This document shows positions 54,943 through 63,829 of a stretch of DNA of 64,000 nucleotides, one piece after another. Positions within the stretch are counted from its first letter, which is position 1. The number at the start of each line of letters is the position of its first letter. The notes beneath the pieces are model-generated. The model searched no databases. It was not told where the DNA came from and worked only from the letters and a program-made list of their open reading frames with translations. This DNA comes from Bacteroidota bacterium (GTDB lineage: Bacteria; Bacteroidota; Rhodothermia; Rhodothermales; UBA10348): the NCBI GenBank assembly GCA_029262855.1, contig JAJCYP010000008.1, forward strand, positions 1 to 64,000. The letters run 5' to 3'. The position numbers and the translations under genes are program-made.

Positions 54943-56360
54943 GCCGACCCCATCCGCCGAAGCCCACCCTGGAAGAGGCGCTCAGTCGCTATCGTCCCCT
55001 GCACTCGGATTGGGCCGGATTTCTCCAGGCATGCAGGAATCCCCTTGGTACGACGGGTTGGTCCCACCCCATTCGATCGGGTGTCGAGAGGCTTCGGGAG
55101 GCGGACGGCATCTCCGTTGAAGCCATGGGATGGCGTCCGAACGGACTGAGGATGCCCGACGGGCTCTCCCCTTCGACCTCGCTGTCCTACCGGGCCGGAT
55201 TGATTCACGTTCAGGAAGAGGCCTCCCTCCTGCCGGTTCGCATGCTATGCCCGAAGCCCGGCGAGCGAATCCTGGACCTGTGTGCCGCACCCGGCAACAA
55301 GACCGCGGAAATCGCACTGGCCCTGGAGGGCCGCGGAACGGTGATTGCCAACGACGTTTCCTCGGGCCGCCTCAACGTGCTCAGGACCACCCGCGATCGA
55401 CTCGGACTGCCGAACATCACGACGACCCAGGTGAACGGGACCTCCGCGGCCTGGCCGTCCGCACATTTCGACGCCATCCTGGTGGATGCACCGTGTTCGT
55501 GCGAAGGCACCTTGAGACGGCACCCGAGGGCGGTTACGCGGTCCTCGCCGGACGACCGGACACGCCTGGCTGACACGCAGCGGGCCCTGCTCTCGAATGC
55601 CCTGCGCATGGTCCGACCCGGAGGCCGCGTGGTCTACTCCACCTGTACGTTTGCACCGGAGGAAAATGAACGGATCATCACCGAGACGCTTGCGACGCAC
55701 CCGGATGTTGCCATCGGGGAATGTCACATTCCGGGCCTCGACTCCGCCCGCGGCCTGCCCTCCTGGGACGGGGTCAGCTTTCATCCCGACATGCACCGGG
55801 CGGTCAGGCTATGGCCCGGCCTGACGGACACGGGCGGGTTTTTCTCCGTTCTGCTGCTCAAATCGGGAATCGGAGAGGCGGTCGTGCCGCCCTCGCCCCC
55901 CTGCTCCGGCCAGGAGGACCTGGAGCCCATCCTGCGATTCCTGACGGACTCATTCGGACTCGCGCCCGACTGGACCGACGGATGGCGCTTCAGGCTGCGG
56001 GGCCGCTCAATCGACATCGCCCCGGATAACCACAGACCGGAGCTACCGTTTGCGGTGGACGACCGGGGTTTCAGCCTGGTCCGCATCAACGGGCGGATTC
56101 CCAAGCTTTCTACGCAGGGAGCTCTCTGGCTTGGATATCGCGTGACCCGCCAAATTGTCAACCTCGGTCAGGATCATGCCTGGCGATACATCCGGGGGCA
56201 ACCGGTTGTTGTGCCAGCCGGCAATGATTCCAAGTTCGGCTATGTGCAGATCAGGTGCCTGGGCGTACCCCTGGGTGTCGGGCTCTTTCGGCCGAATTTG
56301 GCCGAACTCGAATCCCTGTATCCACGCCAGTGGGCCGGGATGCATTGTCCGGCGGAATGA
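54939..56360 (+). CDS. RsmF-like rRNA (cytosine-5)-methyltransferase
   Basis: The 473-residue enzyme carries a SAM-dependent m5C methyltransferase domain: VDAPCSCEGT with the catalytic-cycle Cys, LDLCAAPGNKTAEIAL, and the second Cys in YSTCTFAPEEN. The C-terminal region (about 330-470) resembles the RNA-binding extension of RsmF rather than of RsmB. It starts with a TTG overlapping the preceding stop (TTGA); the longer open frame upstream is a shadow of the receptor gene. A separate RsmB is at 59335-60678. Confidence 0.88.
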   Translation: MSRPHPPKPTLEEALSRYRPLHSDWAGFLQACRNPLGTTGWSHPIRSGVERLREADGISVEAMGWRPNGLRMPDGLSPSTSLSYRAGLIHVQEEASLLPVRMLCPKPGERILDLCAAPGNKTAEIALALEGRGTVIANDVSSGRLNVLRTTRDRLGLPNITTTQVNGTSAAWPSAHFDAILVDAPCSCEGTLRRHPRAVTRSSPDDRTRLADTQRALLSNALRMVRPGGRVVYSTCTFAPEENERIITETLATHPDVAIGECHIPGLDSARGLPSWDGVSFHPDMHRAVRLWPGLTDTGGFFSVLLLKSGIGEAVVPPSPPCSGQEDLEPILRFLTDSFGLAPDWTDGWRFRLRGRSIDIAPDNHRPELPFAVDDRGFSLVRINGRIPKLSTQGALWLGYRVTRQIVNLGQDHAWRYIRGQPVVVPAGNDSKFGYVQIRCLGVPLGVGLFRPNLAELESLYPRQWAGMHCPAE

Positions 56361-56379
56361 ACCGCCACCTCACCGCCGA

Positions 56380-57129
56380 CTACCTCAGTTGGAAGCGGAA
56401 CGTCACCACACCCGTCTGCTCTTCCTGGGGCGCATTGGGAGGCAGCGGATTGAATCGCCAGTTGAGCAAGGCATTCATCACGGCCTGTTCCAATGCCGGA
56501 TTGCCCTTGATTAGAGGAATCCTGCGCGTCACACGACCCGACGGCGCGACTGTAATCCGCACGCGAATCATCGCGTTGACCTGCTCCGTGTACTCCGGAA
56601 GCACCGTTTGCACAGCCTGACGGTTCAGGCCCTCAATCTGGAACGGCGCGCGTCGCGTTTCTTCCAGACCCGTTCCGTCCTCTCCCTGTTGGGGATTGGT
56701 GGCGCCTTTAGGATCCCCAGAACCCAGCGGTCGAATGGGCTCAGGCGGGGCGGGCTCCGGAGCACGCTCGACCTCCGGCGTGTTGTCCTGTGCGACCGGC
56801 GATACGACCTCGGCATCATTGCGCTGAACCGTCTCGGGATTCAGCGGCGTGGCCTCAGGCAGCGATACGGGCCGGGCCCGCTCCGGCGGCGCCGCCGGGC
56901 GTTCCTCTTGGGCGGCCTCCTCAGGTTCCGGGCGCGGCGGAACAGGCAGTCGGGTGACCGCCCGGCTCACGGGTCGCCCGTCGGAAAAGCTCCCGAAATC
57001 GACCTCAACGAATCCCATATGGGGCTCCTCGACCGCGGCCACCGTCATGATGGACAGCCCGAAGAGCACCAGCGCGTGCAGGAGCACGCTCACGGAAATT
57101 CCTATCCAGTCGTCCCGATCCATGCGCAT
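56380..57129 (-). CDS. Energy transducer TonB
   Basis: The 249-residue protein has an N-terminal membrane helix (about 10-30, ISVSVLLHALVLFGLSIMTV), a long Pro/Glu/Arg-rich spacer (about 55-150) and a C-terminal TonB domain (about 165-249; LPEYTEQVNAMIRVRITVAPSG, ALLNWRFNPLPP). It should energise outer-membrane receptors. Two close ATGs, at 57129 and 57123, are possible starts; the former is used here. It is the last gene of the minus-strand chain and converges with the RsmF-like gene. Confidence 0.9.
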   Translation of the reverse strand: MRMDRDDWIGISVSVLLHALVLFGLSIMTVAAVEEPHMGFVEVDFGSFSDGRPVSRAVTRLPVPPRPEPEEAAQEERPAAPPERARPVSLPEATPLNPETVQRNDAEVVSPVAQDNTPEVERAPEPAPPEPIRPLGSGDPKGATNPQQGEDGTGLEETRRAPFQIEGLNRQAVQTVLPEYTEQVNAMIRVRITVAPSGRVTRRIPLIKGNPALEQAVMNALLNWRFNPLPPNAPQEEQTGVVTFRFQLR

Positions 57130-57163
57130 CTGTTGGTTCAGAGAATCAACGCACGCTCCGACA

Positions 57164-58126
57164 TCAGGATTCCGGACCGGACTCACCCGGCCGCCACACG
57201 TCCCGAACCACGTATCGGGGACGGCCCTTCACCTCTTCGTAGACACGGGCGAGATACGACCCCACGACCCCAAGAAAGAAAATCTGGAGCCCCCCGAAAA
57301 AGAATCCCACGAACAGGATGGATGACCATCCCGGGACCGTGGTGTCTGTGAAAAACCGGGCGATGAGCACCCAAACCAGCCCGATGAGCGAGAGGAGTGA
57401 AACACCGAGGCCGATCCGGACAGCCAGCCTGAGCGGCCTTCCCGAGAAAGACGCGATCCCGTCCAACGCCAGTCTCATGCGATCCCGCCACGCATATTTG
57501 CTGGACCCGCCCGCCCGGGGTGCCCGGTCATACACGACGCCCGTCTGATTGAAACCGAGCCAGGAGATCAGGCCACGGACGTAGGGCTGCTGCTCGCCAA
57601 GTTCGCGATACGCATCCAGGACGGCCCTTGAGACCAGGCGGAAATCGCCCGTATCCAGTGGTGCATCCACCTCGGACATCCGCCGGAACACCCTGTAGAA
57701 GGCGCTGGCCGTGGCTCGCTGCAGGAGCGAATCGCCGTCCCGCTGACGCCTCACGCCGTAGACCACGTCGAATCCCTGCCTCCACGTGTCGATCATTTCA
57801 CCGACCACGGGGAGTGGATCCTGCAGGTCGGCATCAAGGATTACCGCGGCGTCGCTGGTGGCGAAATGCATGCCGGCCGTGACCGCCAATTGGTGGCCGA
57901 AATTCCGCGAGAACTGGATCAGAACGTAGCCCTCGAGCCCTGACACCAGGTCCCGCGCCACGCGCGCCGTCTGATCGGTGGAGCCATCGTCCACGAAAAC
58001 CACCTGCTGCACCTCGGGACGCCCTTGCCGAAACGACTCGATCTCGCGCACCAGTGCTGGCAACATCGCCTCTTCGTTGAAGAGTGGTATTACCAGGCTG
58101 ACGGAATCGTGCGCGGGGATGGGCAT
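57164..58126 (-). CDS. Family 2 glycosyltransferase, polyprenyl-phosphate sugar transferase-like
   Basis: The 320-residue enzyme has a GT-A domain with DDGS (46-49), DAD (98-100) and LQDP, the pattern of dolichyl-phosphate mannosyl/bactoprenol glucosyltransferases, then two C-terminal helices (about 235-300). It would charge a lipid carrier with a sugar for later transfer, for example to surface glycans. It starts at the ATG at 58126, eight bases after the PorV-like stop; a longer upstream frame is a shadow of that gene. Confidence 0.92.
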   Translation of the reverse strand: MPIPAHDSVSLVIPLFNEEAMLPALVREIESFRQGRPEVQQVVFVDDGSTDQTARVARDLVSGLEGYVLIQFSRNFGHQLAVTAGMHFATSDAAVILDADLQDPLPVVGEMIDTWRQGFDVVYGVRRQRDGDSLLQRATASAFYRVFRRMSEVDAPLDTGDFRLVSRAVLDAYRELGEQQPYVRGLISWLGFNQTGVVYDRAPRAGGSSKYAWRDRMRLALDGIASFSGRPLRLAVRIGLGVSLLSLIGLVWVLIARFFTDTTVPGWSSILFVGFFFGGLQIFFLGVVGSYLARVYEEVKGRPRYVVRDVWRPGESGPES

Positions 58127-58134
58127 CCCCAAAT

Positions 58135-59238
58135 CTAGTCCACGGACGGCCGTCTGTAGGCCTCTTTTCGGAATTCGTACGAGACCGAGATCCGGTGCGA
58201 GAATCCCAGTTCGGAGGCCAGGCCGGCAAAATCGCCGAATCCGTAATCGATCGCGATCCCTCCGTACTTGAGTCCGGCTCCAACGGTAGGCGTCATGTCG
58301 AGCCCTTCCCCGCGAACCTGCCGGATGCGGGCCAGGCCGAGGCGGATGGATGCAACATCCAGGTGGGTGTACTCCGCTCCAAGCCTCGGATGAAAGGAAA
58401 TGTTGGCCAGGTCGAAGGCATTGGCGTCCTGTCCGTCGAAGGCCAGATCCAGGTCGGCGGCGAAGGTGAACACGCCTTGACCCGTGGGTTGGACACGGGC
58501 GATTCCGAGCCTTGCTACGGGAAGTACGAGCTCGGTGCCGCCCGAGGGAAGATCGTCGCCGAAGACCGTCTCCAGATTCGCCAGATTCCCGGCGTCGACA
58601 CTCCAACTCTGCAGCATGGTGGTGATGTCCTGGAGATTGATACCGAATCGGTATCGCTGCCCGACATAGCGTGCCGAGGCGTCGACAGAATAGCCCCACG
58701 CCGAGGCAAAGGAACCGATGCTGCGCCGAATGAGCTTGGCGGAGACCCCCACCGCCAGGGCCGGGCGCACCTGGCGCGCGTACCCGACGAAGAAGGCATA
58801 GTCTGCGGCGGAGAACGACGTCACAAAATCGCCGGGGTTCGCCTTGGGCTGATCGCGTTCAGCGTCCCATGCATCGAGCGTGTTCTTGATGTCGTTCACC
58901 CCGCTGCGAAAGAAGGCGAAGGCGACCGTGGACCGGTCGGTCAGCGGCATGGCGGCCGAACCGTAGTCGAAAGATACAGAGCCTGAGAAGCGCTCGGCGT
59001 GCATGTAGGATGCCTCCGGGAACTCCATCGCCATGAGCCCCGCGGCGTTCCAGTAGACCGCGTCCGCGTCTGAGGCGACCGCAACGTGCGCTCCTCCCAT
59101 CGCCAGTGCCCGCGCTCCGACGCCACCTGCCAGGAAGTCGGCGCCATACTTGGCCACACGTTGGGCATCGGCCTGCGTGCTGCTCAGGAGCAGGGCCACG
59201 AGCAGGAGAAAGGCGGACAGGCGGTTCGGGAGCGGCAA
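58135..59238 (-). CDS. PorV/PorQ-family outer-membrane protein
   Basis: The 367-residue protein has a signal peptide (AFLLLVALLLSSTQADAQ) followed by the family hallmark KYGADFLAGGVGARALAMGGAHVAVASDADAV (shortened: GADFLAGGVGARAL) and YWNAAG, then a strand-rich barrel. PorV is an outer-membrane component of the type IX secretion system, and the wider family includes non-secretion proteins; no other T9SS genes are in the window. The start is a TTG at 59238 because no upstream ATG is in frame. Confidence 0.85.
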   Translation of the reverse strand: MPLPNRLSAFLLLVALLLSSTQADAQRVAKYGADFLAGGVGARALAMGGAHVAVASDADAVYWNAAGLMAMEFPEASYMHAERFSGSVSFDYGSAAMPLTDRSTVAFAFFRSGVNDIKNTLDAWDAERDQPKANPGDFVTSFSAADYAFFVGYARQVRPALAVGVSAKLIRRSIGSFASAWGYSVDASARYVGQRYRFGINLQDITTMLQSWSVDAGNLANLETVFGDDLPSGGTELVLPVARLGIARVQPTGQGVFTFAADLDLAFDGQDANAFDLANISFHPRLGAEYTHLDVASIRLGLARIRQVRGEGLDMTPTVGAGLKYGGIAIDYGFGDFAGLASELGFSHRISVSYEFRKEAYRRPSVD

Positions 59239-59334
59239 AACGTCGGTGTTAGGCGGTGAGGACCAAGAAGCGAACTCCGTGCCGGAATGCAGGGCGCTGC
59301 CATTGGTTTCGGGTCCGGCCCAGAACAGGCTGAA

Positions 59335-60678
59335 TCAATCTGCCAGTTGCCGAAATCGGACGCCGAACGCCCCGTCCACCCCATCACGATGAGGAAGGGT
59401 CTCCATATAGCCTTCCGGAGTCACCAGGGCCTCGTCCAACCAGATGTCGGCCGGCTCGACCTGAAAATCGGGGTGGGCCTCCAGGAAGGCATCGGCGCGG
59501 GCCTGATTCTCTTCCGGCGCGATCGAACAGGTTGAATACACGAGCACGCCTCCGGGCCTCACGGCCAGGGCAGCGGCATTCAGCAACTCCGTCTGAAGCG
59601 GGATCAACTCGTCGAAATCCTGAGGTGTTCGGTGCCACCGCAGATCTGCCCGACTGCCAAGGACGCCCAAACCGGTGCACGGCGCATCGACGAGCACCCG
59701 GTCGGCCGACTCTGGATTTGCCGTGGCCCACTCCCGGAAATCGGCGGCCTGGGTCTGAAGCACCGGCGATTCGTCCAGTCCCTCCAGCAACCTGAGCCGT
59801 GTCTCACTGGCGTCTACCGCCATCAGCAGGCCCTTTCCTGCCATGCGTTCGTGAATGTACCTGGATTTGCCACCGGGAGCGGCACAGCCGTCGACGATGC
59901 GCTCACCCGGTTGGGGGTCCAGGAGGCGGACCACCAGCCCGGCACTCTCATCCTGCACCGAAACCGACCCGCCCTTGACCCACTCGCCCCGAATCACGGG
60001 CTGCAACCGCTCGACCCGGATATAGTCGTCCAGCCATGATGACGGGGTCCATCTCACGTGAGCATCCGAGAGAAACTGTTCAAACTCCTCTCGGCGCTCT
60101 GCCACGCGGAGACTGAAAATGGGAGGGCGGTTGTTGTGCTCCAGAAGCTTCTTGGTGTCCTCGGGACCGAATCGTTCGAGCCAGCGCTCCACCATCCACT
60201 GCGGGTGCGACCAGCGAACGGCCAGCTCCGCGGGGAGGTCGCGTGTCAGATCGGTCTTCCAGGGCTTCTTCCTGTCCAACGCGCGCAGGACGGCATTGAC
60301 CAGCTTTGCTGCGCCCGGCCTGACGGTCTTGCCCGCGGCTTCGACCGCTTGATGCACGGCTGCATGGGGCGCGGTTCCGGCCACTGCCAGGTCGTAGGTG
60401 CCGATCCGGAGCAACTCCTTGATGGGCGGCTCAAGGGAATCGAAGGGCCCCCGGTAGCAGGTGGCCGCCAGGTAGTCCAACCAGGCCCGCCAGCGTGTTA
60501 CGCCGCCCACCAGTTCCGTCGCCACACGCTCAGCGGCAGGGTTGAGTCGGCGCTCCCCTCCAACCAGACTGGCGAATGCCCCATCCTCCGAGATTCGAAC
60601 CAGACGATGAACCGCGGCAATTCGGCCTTCCACGCCTGCGGTACCCCGCGACTTGGGGTTCTTGCTTTCAACGGTCAT
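59335..60678 (-). CDS. rsmB: 16S rRNA (cytosine967-C5)-methyltransferase
   Basis: This enzyme methylates C967 of 16S rRNA. The 447-residue protein has an N-terminal NusB-like RNA-binding domain (about 15-150) and a SAM methyltransferase domain with VDGCAAPGGKSRYI, VDAPCTGLGVLGS and the Cys in YSTCSIAPEEN. Its start overlaps the stop of the CoA-disulfide-reductase-like gene (ATGA). Confidence 0.95.
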   Translation of the reverse strand: MTVESKNPKSRGTAGVEGRIAAVHRLVRISEDGAFASLVGGERRLNPAAERVATELVGGVTRWRAWLDYLAATCYRGPFDSLEPPIKELLRIGTYDLAVAGTAPHAAVHQAVEAAGKTVRPGAAKLVNAVLRALDRKKPWKTDLTRDLPAELAVRWSHPQWMVERWLERFGPEDTKKLLEHNNRPPIFSLRVAERREEFEQFLSDAHVRWTPSSWLDDYIRVERLQPVIRGEWVKGGSVSVQDESAGLVVRLLDPQPGERIVDGCAAPGGKSRYIHERMAGKGLLMAVDASETRLRLLEGLDESPVLQTQAADFREWATANPESADRVLVDAPCTGLGVLGSRADLRWHRTPQDFDELIPLQTELLNAAALAVRPGGVLVYSTCSIAPEENQARADAFLEAHPDFQVEPADIWLDEALVTPEGYMETLPHRDGVDGAFGVRFRQLAD

Positions 60679-62048
60679 CGATCGAGCTCCTTTTGAAGTG
60701 AGCGAGCCGCAACCAGGAGCGGATCCAGGCTCGGTGCGACAGGCGGTGTATAAATCAAGTCCAGGTCATAGAGGTCCTCGACAGTGGCCCGCTCCCTCAA
60801 CAGCGGCACGAGCACGTTCGCCCGGAGGGCAGCACCGTCCTGACCGACCACCTGGCCGCCAAGCAGCCGGCGGCTTTTTCGATCGGCTATCAGATGTATC
60901 TCGACCGGACTCCGCCCCGGCATGCGCGCGGCCCGACTGGAGTGCGTTACGTCCACACTCACCGGGTCAAATCCGGCCGTCCTGGCCTCCTCGTCAGACA
61001 AGCCTGCGATGGCGATTTCCAAACCCGCCACCTTCAGGGCGTAAGCCCCCACTGAACCCCGAAACCTCTCGGGAGCCCCCCGGCCCCTGCGGGCTGCGTT
61101 GGTCCCGGCCACCCGGGCCGTTCGAAAGGCGTTCGGCGACAGAGGGACGTAGGCGGGTGCGTCCGTCACCAGATGGTGTACCTCTGCACAATCGCCGCAG
61201 GCCCAGATGCTCGAGTTCGAGGTGCGCATATTCTGATCGGTGGCGATGGCCCCGGTTGCCCCGATTCGCAGACCTGCTGCGGCGGCCAACTCCGCACGGG
61301 GAGCAGTCCCGGTTACCACAAGCACCTGCTCGGCTCCCACCAACTCGCCGTCGTCCGTCCGGACAGCGATCGGAGCGCCGGGGGCACCGTGCCGAATGCC
61401 GGTGGCGCGAGTGTCTCGAATTCCCACTCCGATTCCTCTCAGGACATCCTCGACCACTCGCTGAAGAGACGGGGCAAGGCGGCTTCCCATGGCCCCTCCG
61501 GGTGCCAGCACGGTGACTCGGTGGCCGGCCAGGGCCAGTTGCTCCGCCACCTCGAGACCGATGAACCCCCCTCCGAGAACCACCCATCGCGAGCGTCCAC
61601 CTCTGGACACCGCGTCTACGGTAGATGCATCCGCCAGCGTCCGAAAGGCATGAACCCGGTCTCCCTCCAGGCCCTCAATGGCGGGCATCCGAACCTGGGC
61701 TCCCGTGGCCAGAACAAGCTTGTCGTACCGCTCCTCCCGGGTTTCCAGCGTGGCGATGTCCTGCACCCGGAGACGACGCCGTCCGGCATCGACAGCCTCG
61801 ATGCGCTGCAGAATGCGGGCATCAACGCCACGGGTCCGCTGAATCTGGTCGGGGGTCAGAAGAATCAGGTCATCGGGCTTGGCCACGACGCCGGTCAGCA
61901 GGTAGGGCATCTCGCAGGCACCGTAGGAAATCGTGGTCCCCTGTTCGACAAGAATGACCTCCGCCTCGGGATCTACCCTTTTGGCCTGTGCCGCGGCGGC
62001 GGGCCCAGCCGCGACGCCGCCAATGACAAAAATTCGCTGTGAAGCCAT
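60675..62048 (-). CDS. CoA-disulfide-reductase-like flavoprotein
   Basis: The 457-residue FAD enzyme has an N-terminal FAD motif (IGGVAAGPAAAAQAKR), the redox Cys45 in ISYGACEMPYLLTG, an NAD(P)H-binding motif (VVLGGGFIGLEVAEQLALAG) and the FAD site NPNAFRTARVAGTNAA. This is the layout of CoA-disulfide reductase and related NADH oxidases with a single active-site Cys; there is no C-terminal rhodanese domain. The ATG at 62048 precedes the FAD motif directly. It begins a five-gene chain and is divergent from the GMC gene across 42 bases. Confidence 0.88.
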   Translation of the reverse strand: MASQRIFVIGGVAAGPAAAAQAKRVDPEAEVILVEQGTTISYGACEMPYLLTGVVAKPDDLILLTPDQIQRTRGVDARILQRIEAVDAGRRRLRVQDIATLETREERYDKLVLATGAQVRMPAIEGLEGDRVHAFRTLADASTVDAVSRGGRSRWVVLGGGFIGLEVAEQLALAGHRVTVLAPGGAMGSRLAPSLQRVVEDVLRGIGVGIRDTRATGIRHGAPGAPIAVRTDDGELVGAEQVLVVTGTAPRAELAAAAGLRIGATGAIATDQNMRTSNSSIWACGDCAEVHHLVTDAPAYVPLSPNAFRTARVAGTNAARRGRGAPERFRGSVGAYALKVAGLEIAIAGLSDEEARTAGFDPVSVDVTHSSRAARMPGRSPVEIHLIADRKSRRLLGGQVVGQDGAALRANVLVPLLRERATVEDLYDLDLIYTPPVAPSLDPLLVAARSLQKELDR

Positions 62049-62090
62049 GGCACAAGTTACCTTGGCCCGACCGAACACACCCTACCTCAT

Positions 62091-63821
62091 ATGGCTTTCA
62101 TCCAATCCGCGAACCCCTACGACGTATGCATTGTCGGCTCGGGGGCCGGCGGCGGGATGAGCGCCTTTGTGCTGGCCCGGGCAGGCCTGAACGTCCTGCT
62201 GCTGGAAGCCGGACAGGACTGGGACGCTGGCAGGGACGGTCACATGTTGACCTGGAATCACGAGTCCCCGCGGCGCGGAGCCGGCACGCCGGACATGCCT
62301 TTCGGGGAGTTTGACGGATGCATCGGTGGATGGAATCTGGACGGCGAGCCCTATACCAAGGCCGAGGGCACGGAGTGGGACTGGTTTCGTGCCAGGATGC
62401 TGGGTGGTCGGACCAACCACTGGGGACGCATTTCGCTGCGATTCGGCCCCGACGACTTTCGGCGAAAGACGCTGGACGGTGCCGGGGATGACTGGCCCAT
62501 CGGCTACGATGACCTGAAGCCCTACTACGACCGACTGGACCGGACTATCGGGCTGTTCGGAAGCATGGAGGGCATGGAGAACGAGCCCGACGGCATTTTC
62601 ATGCCTCCCCCGGCACCCCGATGCCACGAACGCAAGATCATGGAAGCCGGCGGCAAACTGGGGATTCCTGTCGTGGCCAATAGGCTCTCGGTGATCACCG
62701 AGCCCATTGGAGGCCGTCCGGCCTGCCACTACTGCGGCCAATGCGGGCGGGGCTGCTCCTCCCGATCCAATTTCTCGGTGCCCTCGGTGCTCCTCCCCGA
62801 GGCGAGGGCCAGTGGCAACCTGACCATCCGGAACGGAGCCATGGTGCGCCGGGTGCTGACCGATGACGAGGGCCGCGCACTCGGCGTTTCGTTCGTGGAT
62901 CGCAATACGCTGGTCGAGGAGGAGGCGGCCGCCAAGGCCGTGGTGCTTGCGGCATCGGCCTGTGAGTCTGCCCGACTCCTCCTCAATTCGAGTTCACGCC
63001 AGCACCCGAACGGACTCGCGAACTCATCTGATGCGGTGGGACGATATCTGATGGACTCCACCGGAGCGGATGTAATGGGTTTCGTTCCGGAATTGGCCGG
63101 GCGGACTCCGGAAAACGAAGACGGCGTCGGCGGCGCACACGTCTACATACCCTGGTGGCTGAACGGCCAGAAGACTGACTTCAAGAGGGGCTATCACATC
63201 GAAGTGTGGGGAGGCCGCGGAATGCCGGGATACGGATTTGGAGGCGGCATTCATCGGATGAACGGGACACACAACGCAGCGGGTATTGTCAGCAGCCGAG
63301 GAGGGGGTGGATACGGGGCGCAACTGAAGGCGGACCACCGGTACCATTATGGCGCGACAGTTGGATTCTCGGGCCGGGGCGAAATGATCGCCCGCCGAGA
63401 GAATCACTGCGCCATCGACCCGACCACCGTCGACCGATACGGTATCCCGGTCCTCCGCTTCGACGTCACCTGGAGTGACGAGGAATTGCGCCAGGTCAAG
63501 CACTTCCAGGAGACCGGATACGCCATGCTTGATGCCATGGGCGCCGAGCCCTACTGGGAAATGCCGCGCGCCGACGCCAACTACGGGATTACCCGTCCTG
63601 GCCAGATCATTCACGAGGTAGGCACCACCCGGATGGGAGATGACCCCCGGACCTCGGTCTTGAACGCGTTCTGTCAGGCACACGACGCCGACAACGTGTT
63701 TGTGGCCGATGCGGGGCCGCTCGTTTCGCAACCTCACAAGAACTGTACGTGGACCATTCTGGCGCTGGCCGCGAGAACCTCTGAGTACATCGTCGAGCAG
63801 TTTCGGCTGCGCAACATCTAG
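62091..63821 (+). CDS. GMC-family FAD dehydrogenase
   Basis: The 576-residue enzyme belongs to the GMC oxidoreductases, which oxidise alcohols or sugars. The N-terminal FAD motif is IVGSGAGGGMSAFVLARAG and the C-terminus has GTTRMGDDP with the conserved His/Asn region QPHKNCTWTILALAA. Four cysteines, at about 212, 215, 218 and 222 (ACHYCGQCGRGCSS), form a C-x2-C-x2-C-x3-C motif. It has no signal peptide; the next gene begins with one, so the pair probably leaves the cytoplasm together. Confidence 0.92.
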   Translation: MAFIQSANPYDVCIVGSGAGGGMSAFVLARAGLNVLLLEAGQDWDAGRDGHMLTWNHESPRRGAGTPDMPFGEFDGCIGGWNLDGEPYTKAEGTEWDWFRARMLGGRTNHWGRISLRFGPDDFRRKTLDGAGDDWPIGYDDLKPYYDRLDRTIGLFGSMEGMENEPDGIFMPPPAPRCHERKIMEAGGKLGIPVVANRLSVITEPIGGRPACHYCGQCGRGCSSRSNFSVPSVLLPEARASGNLTIRNGAMVRRVLTDDEGRALGVSFVDRNTLVEEEAAAKAVVLAASACESARLLLNSSSRQHPNGLANSSDAVGRYLMDSTGADVMGFVPELAGRTPENEDGVGGAHVYIPWWLNGQKTDFKRGYHIEVWGGRGMPGYGFGGGIHRMNGTHNAAGIVSSRGGGGYGAQLKADHRYHYGATVGFSGRGEMIARRENHCAIDPTTVDRYGIPVLRFDVTWSDEELRQVKHFQETGYAMLDAMGAEPYWEMPRADANYGITRPGQIIHEVGTTRMGDDPRTSVLNAFCQAHDADNVFVADAGPLVSQPHKNCTWTILALAARTSEYIVEQFRLRNI

Positions 63822-63829
63822 CCTTCTCC

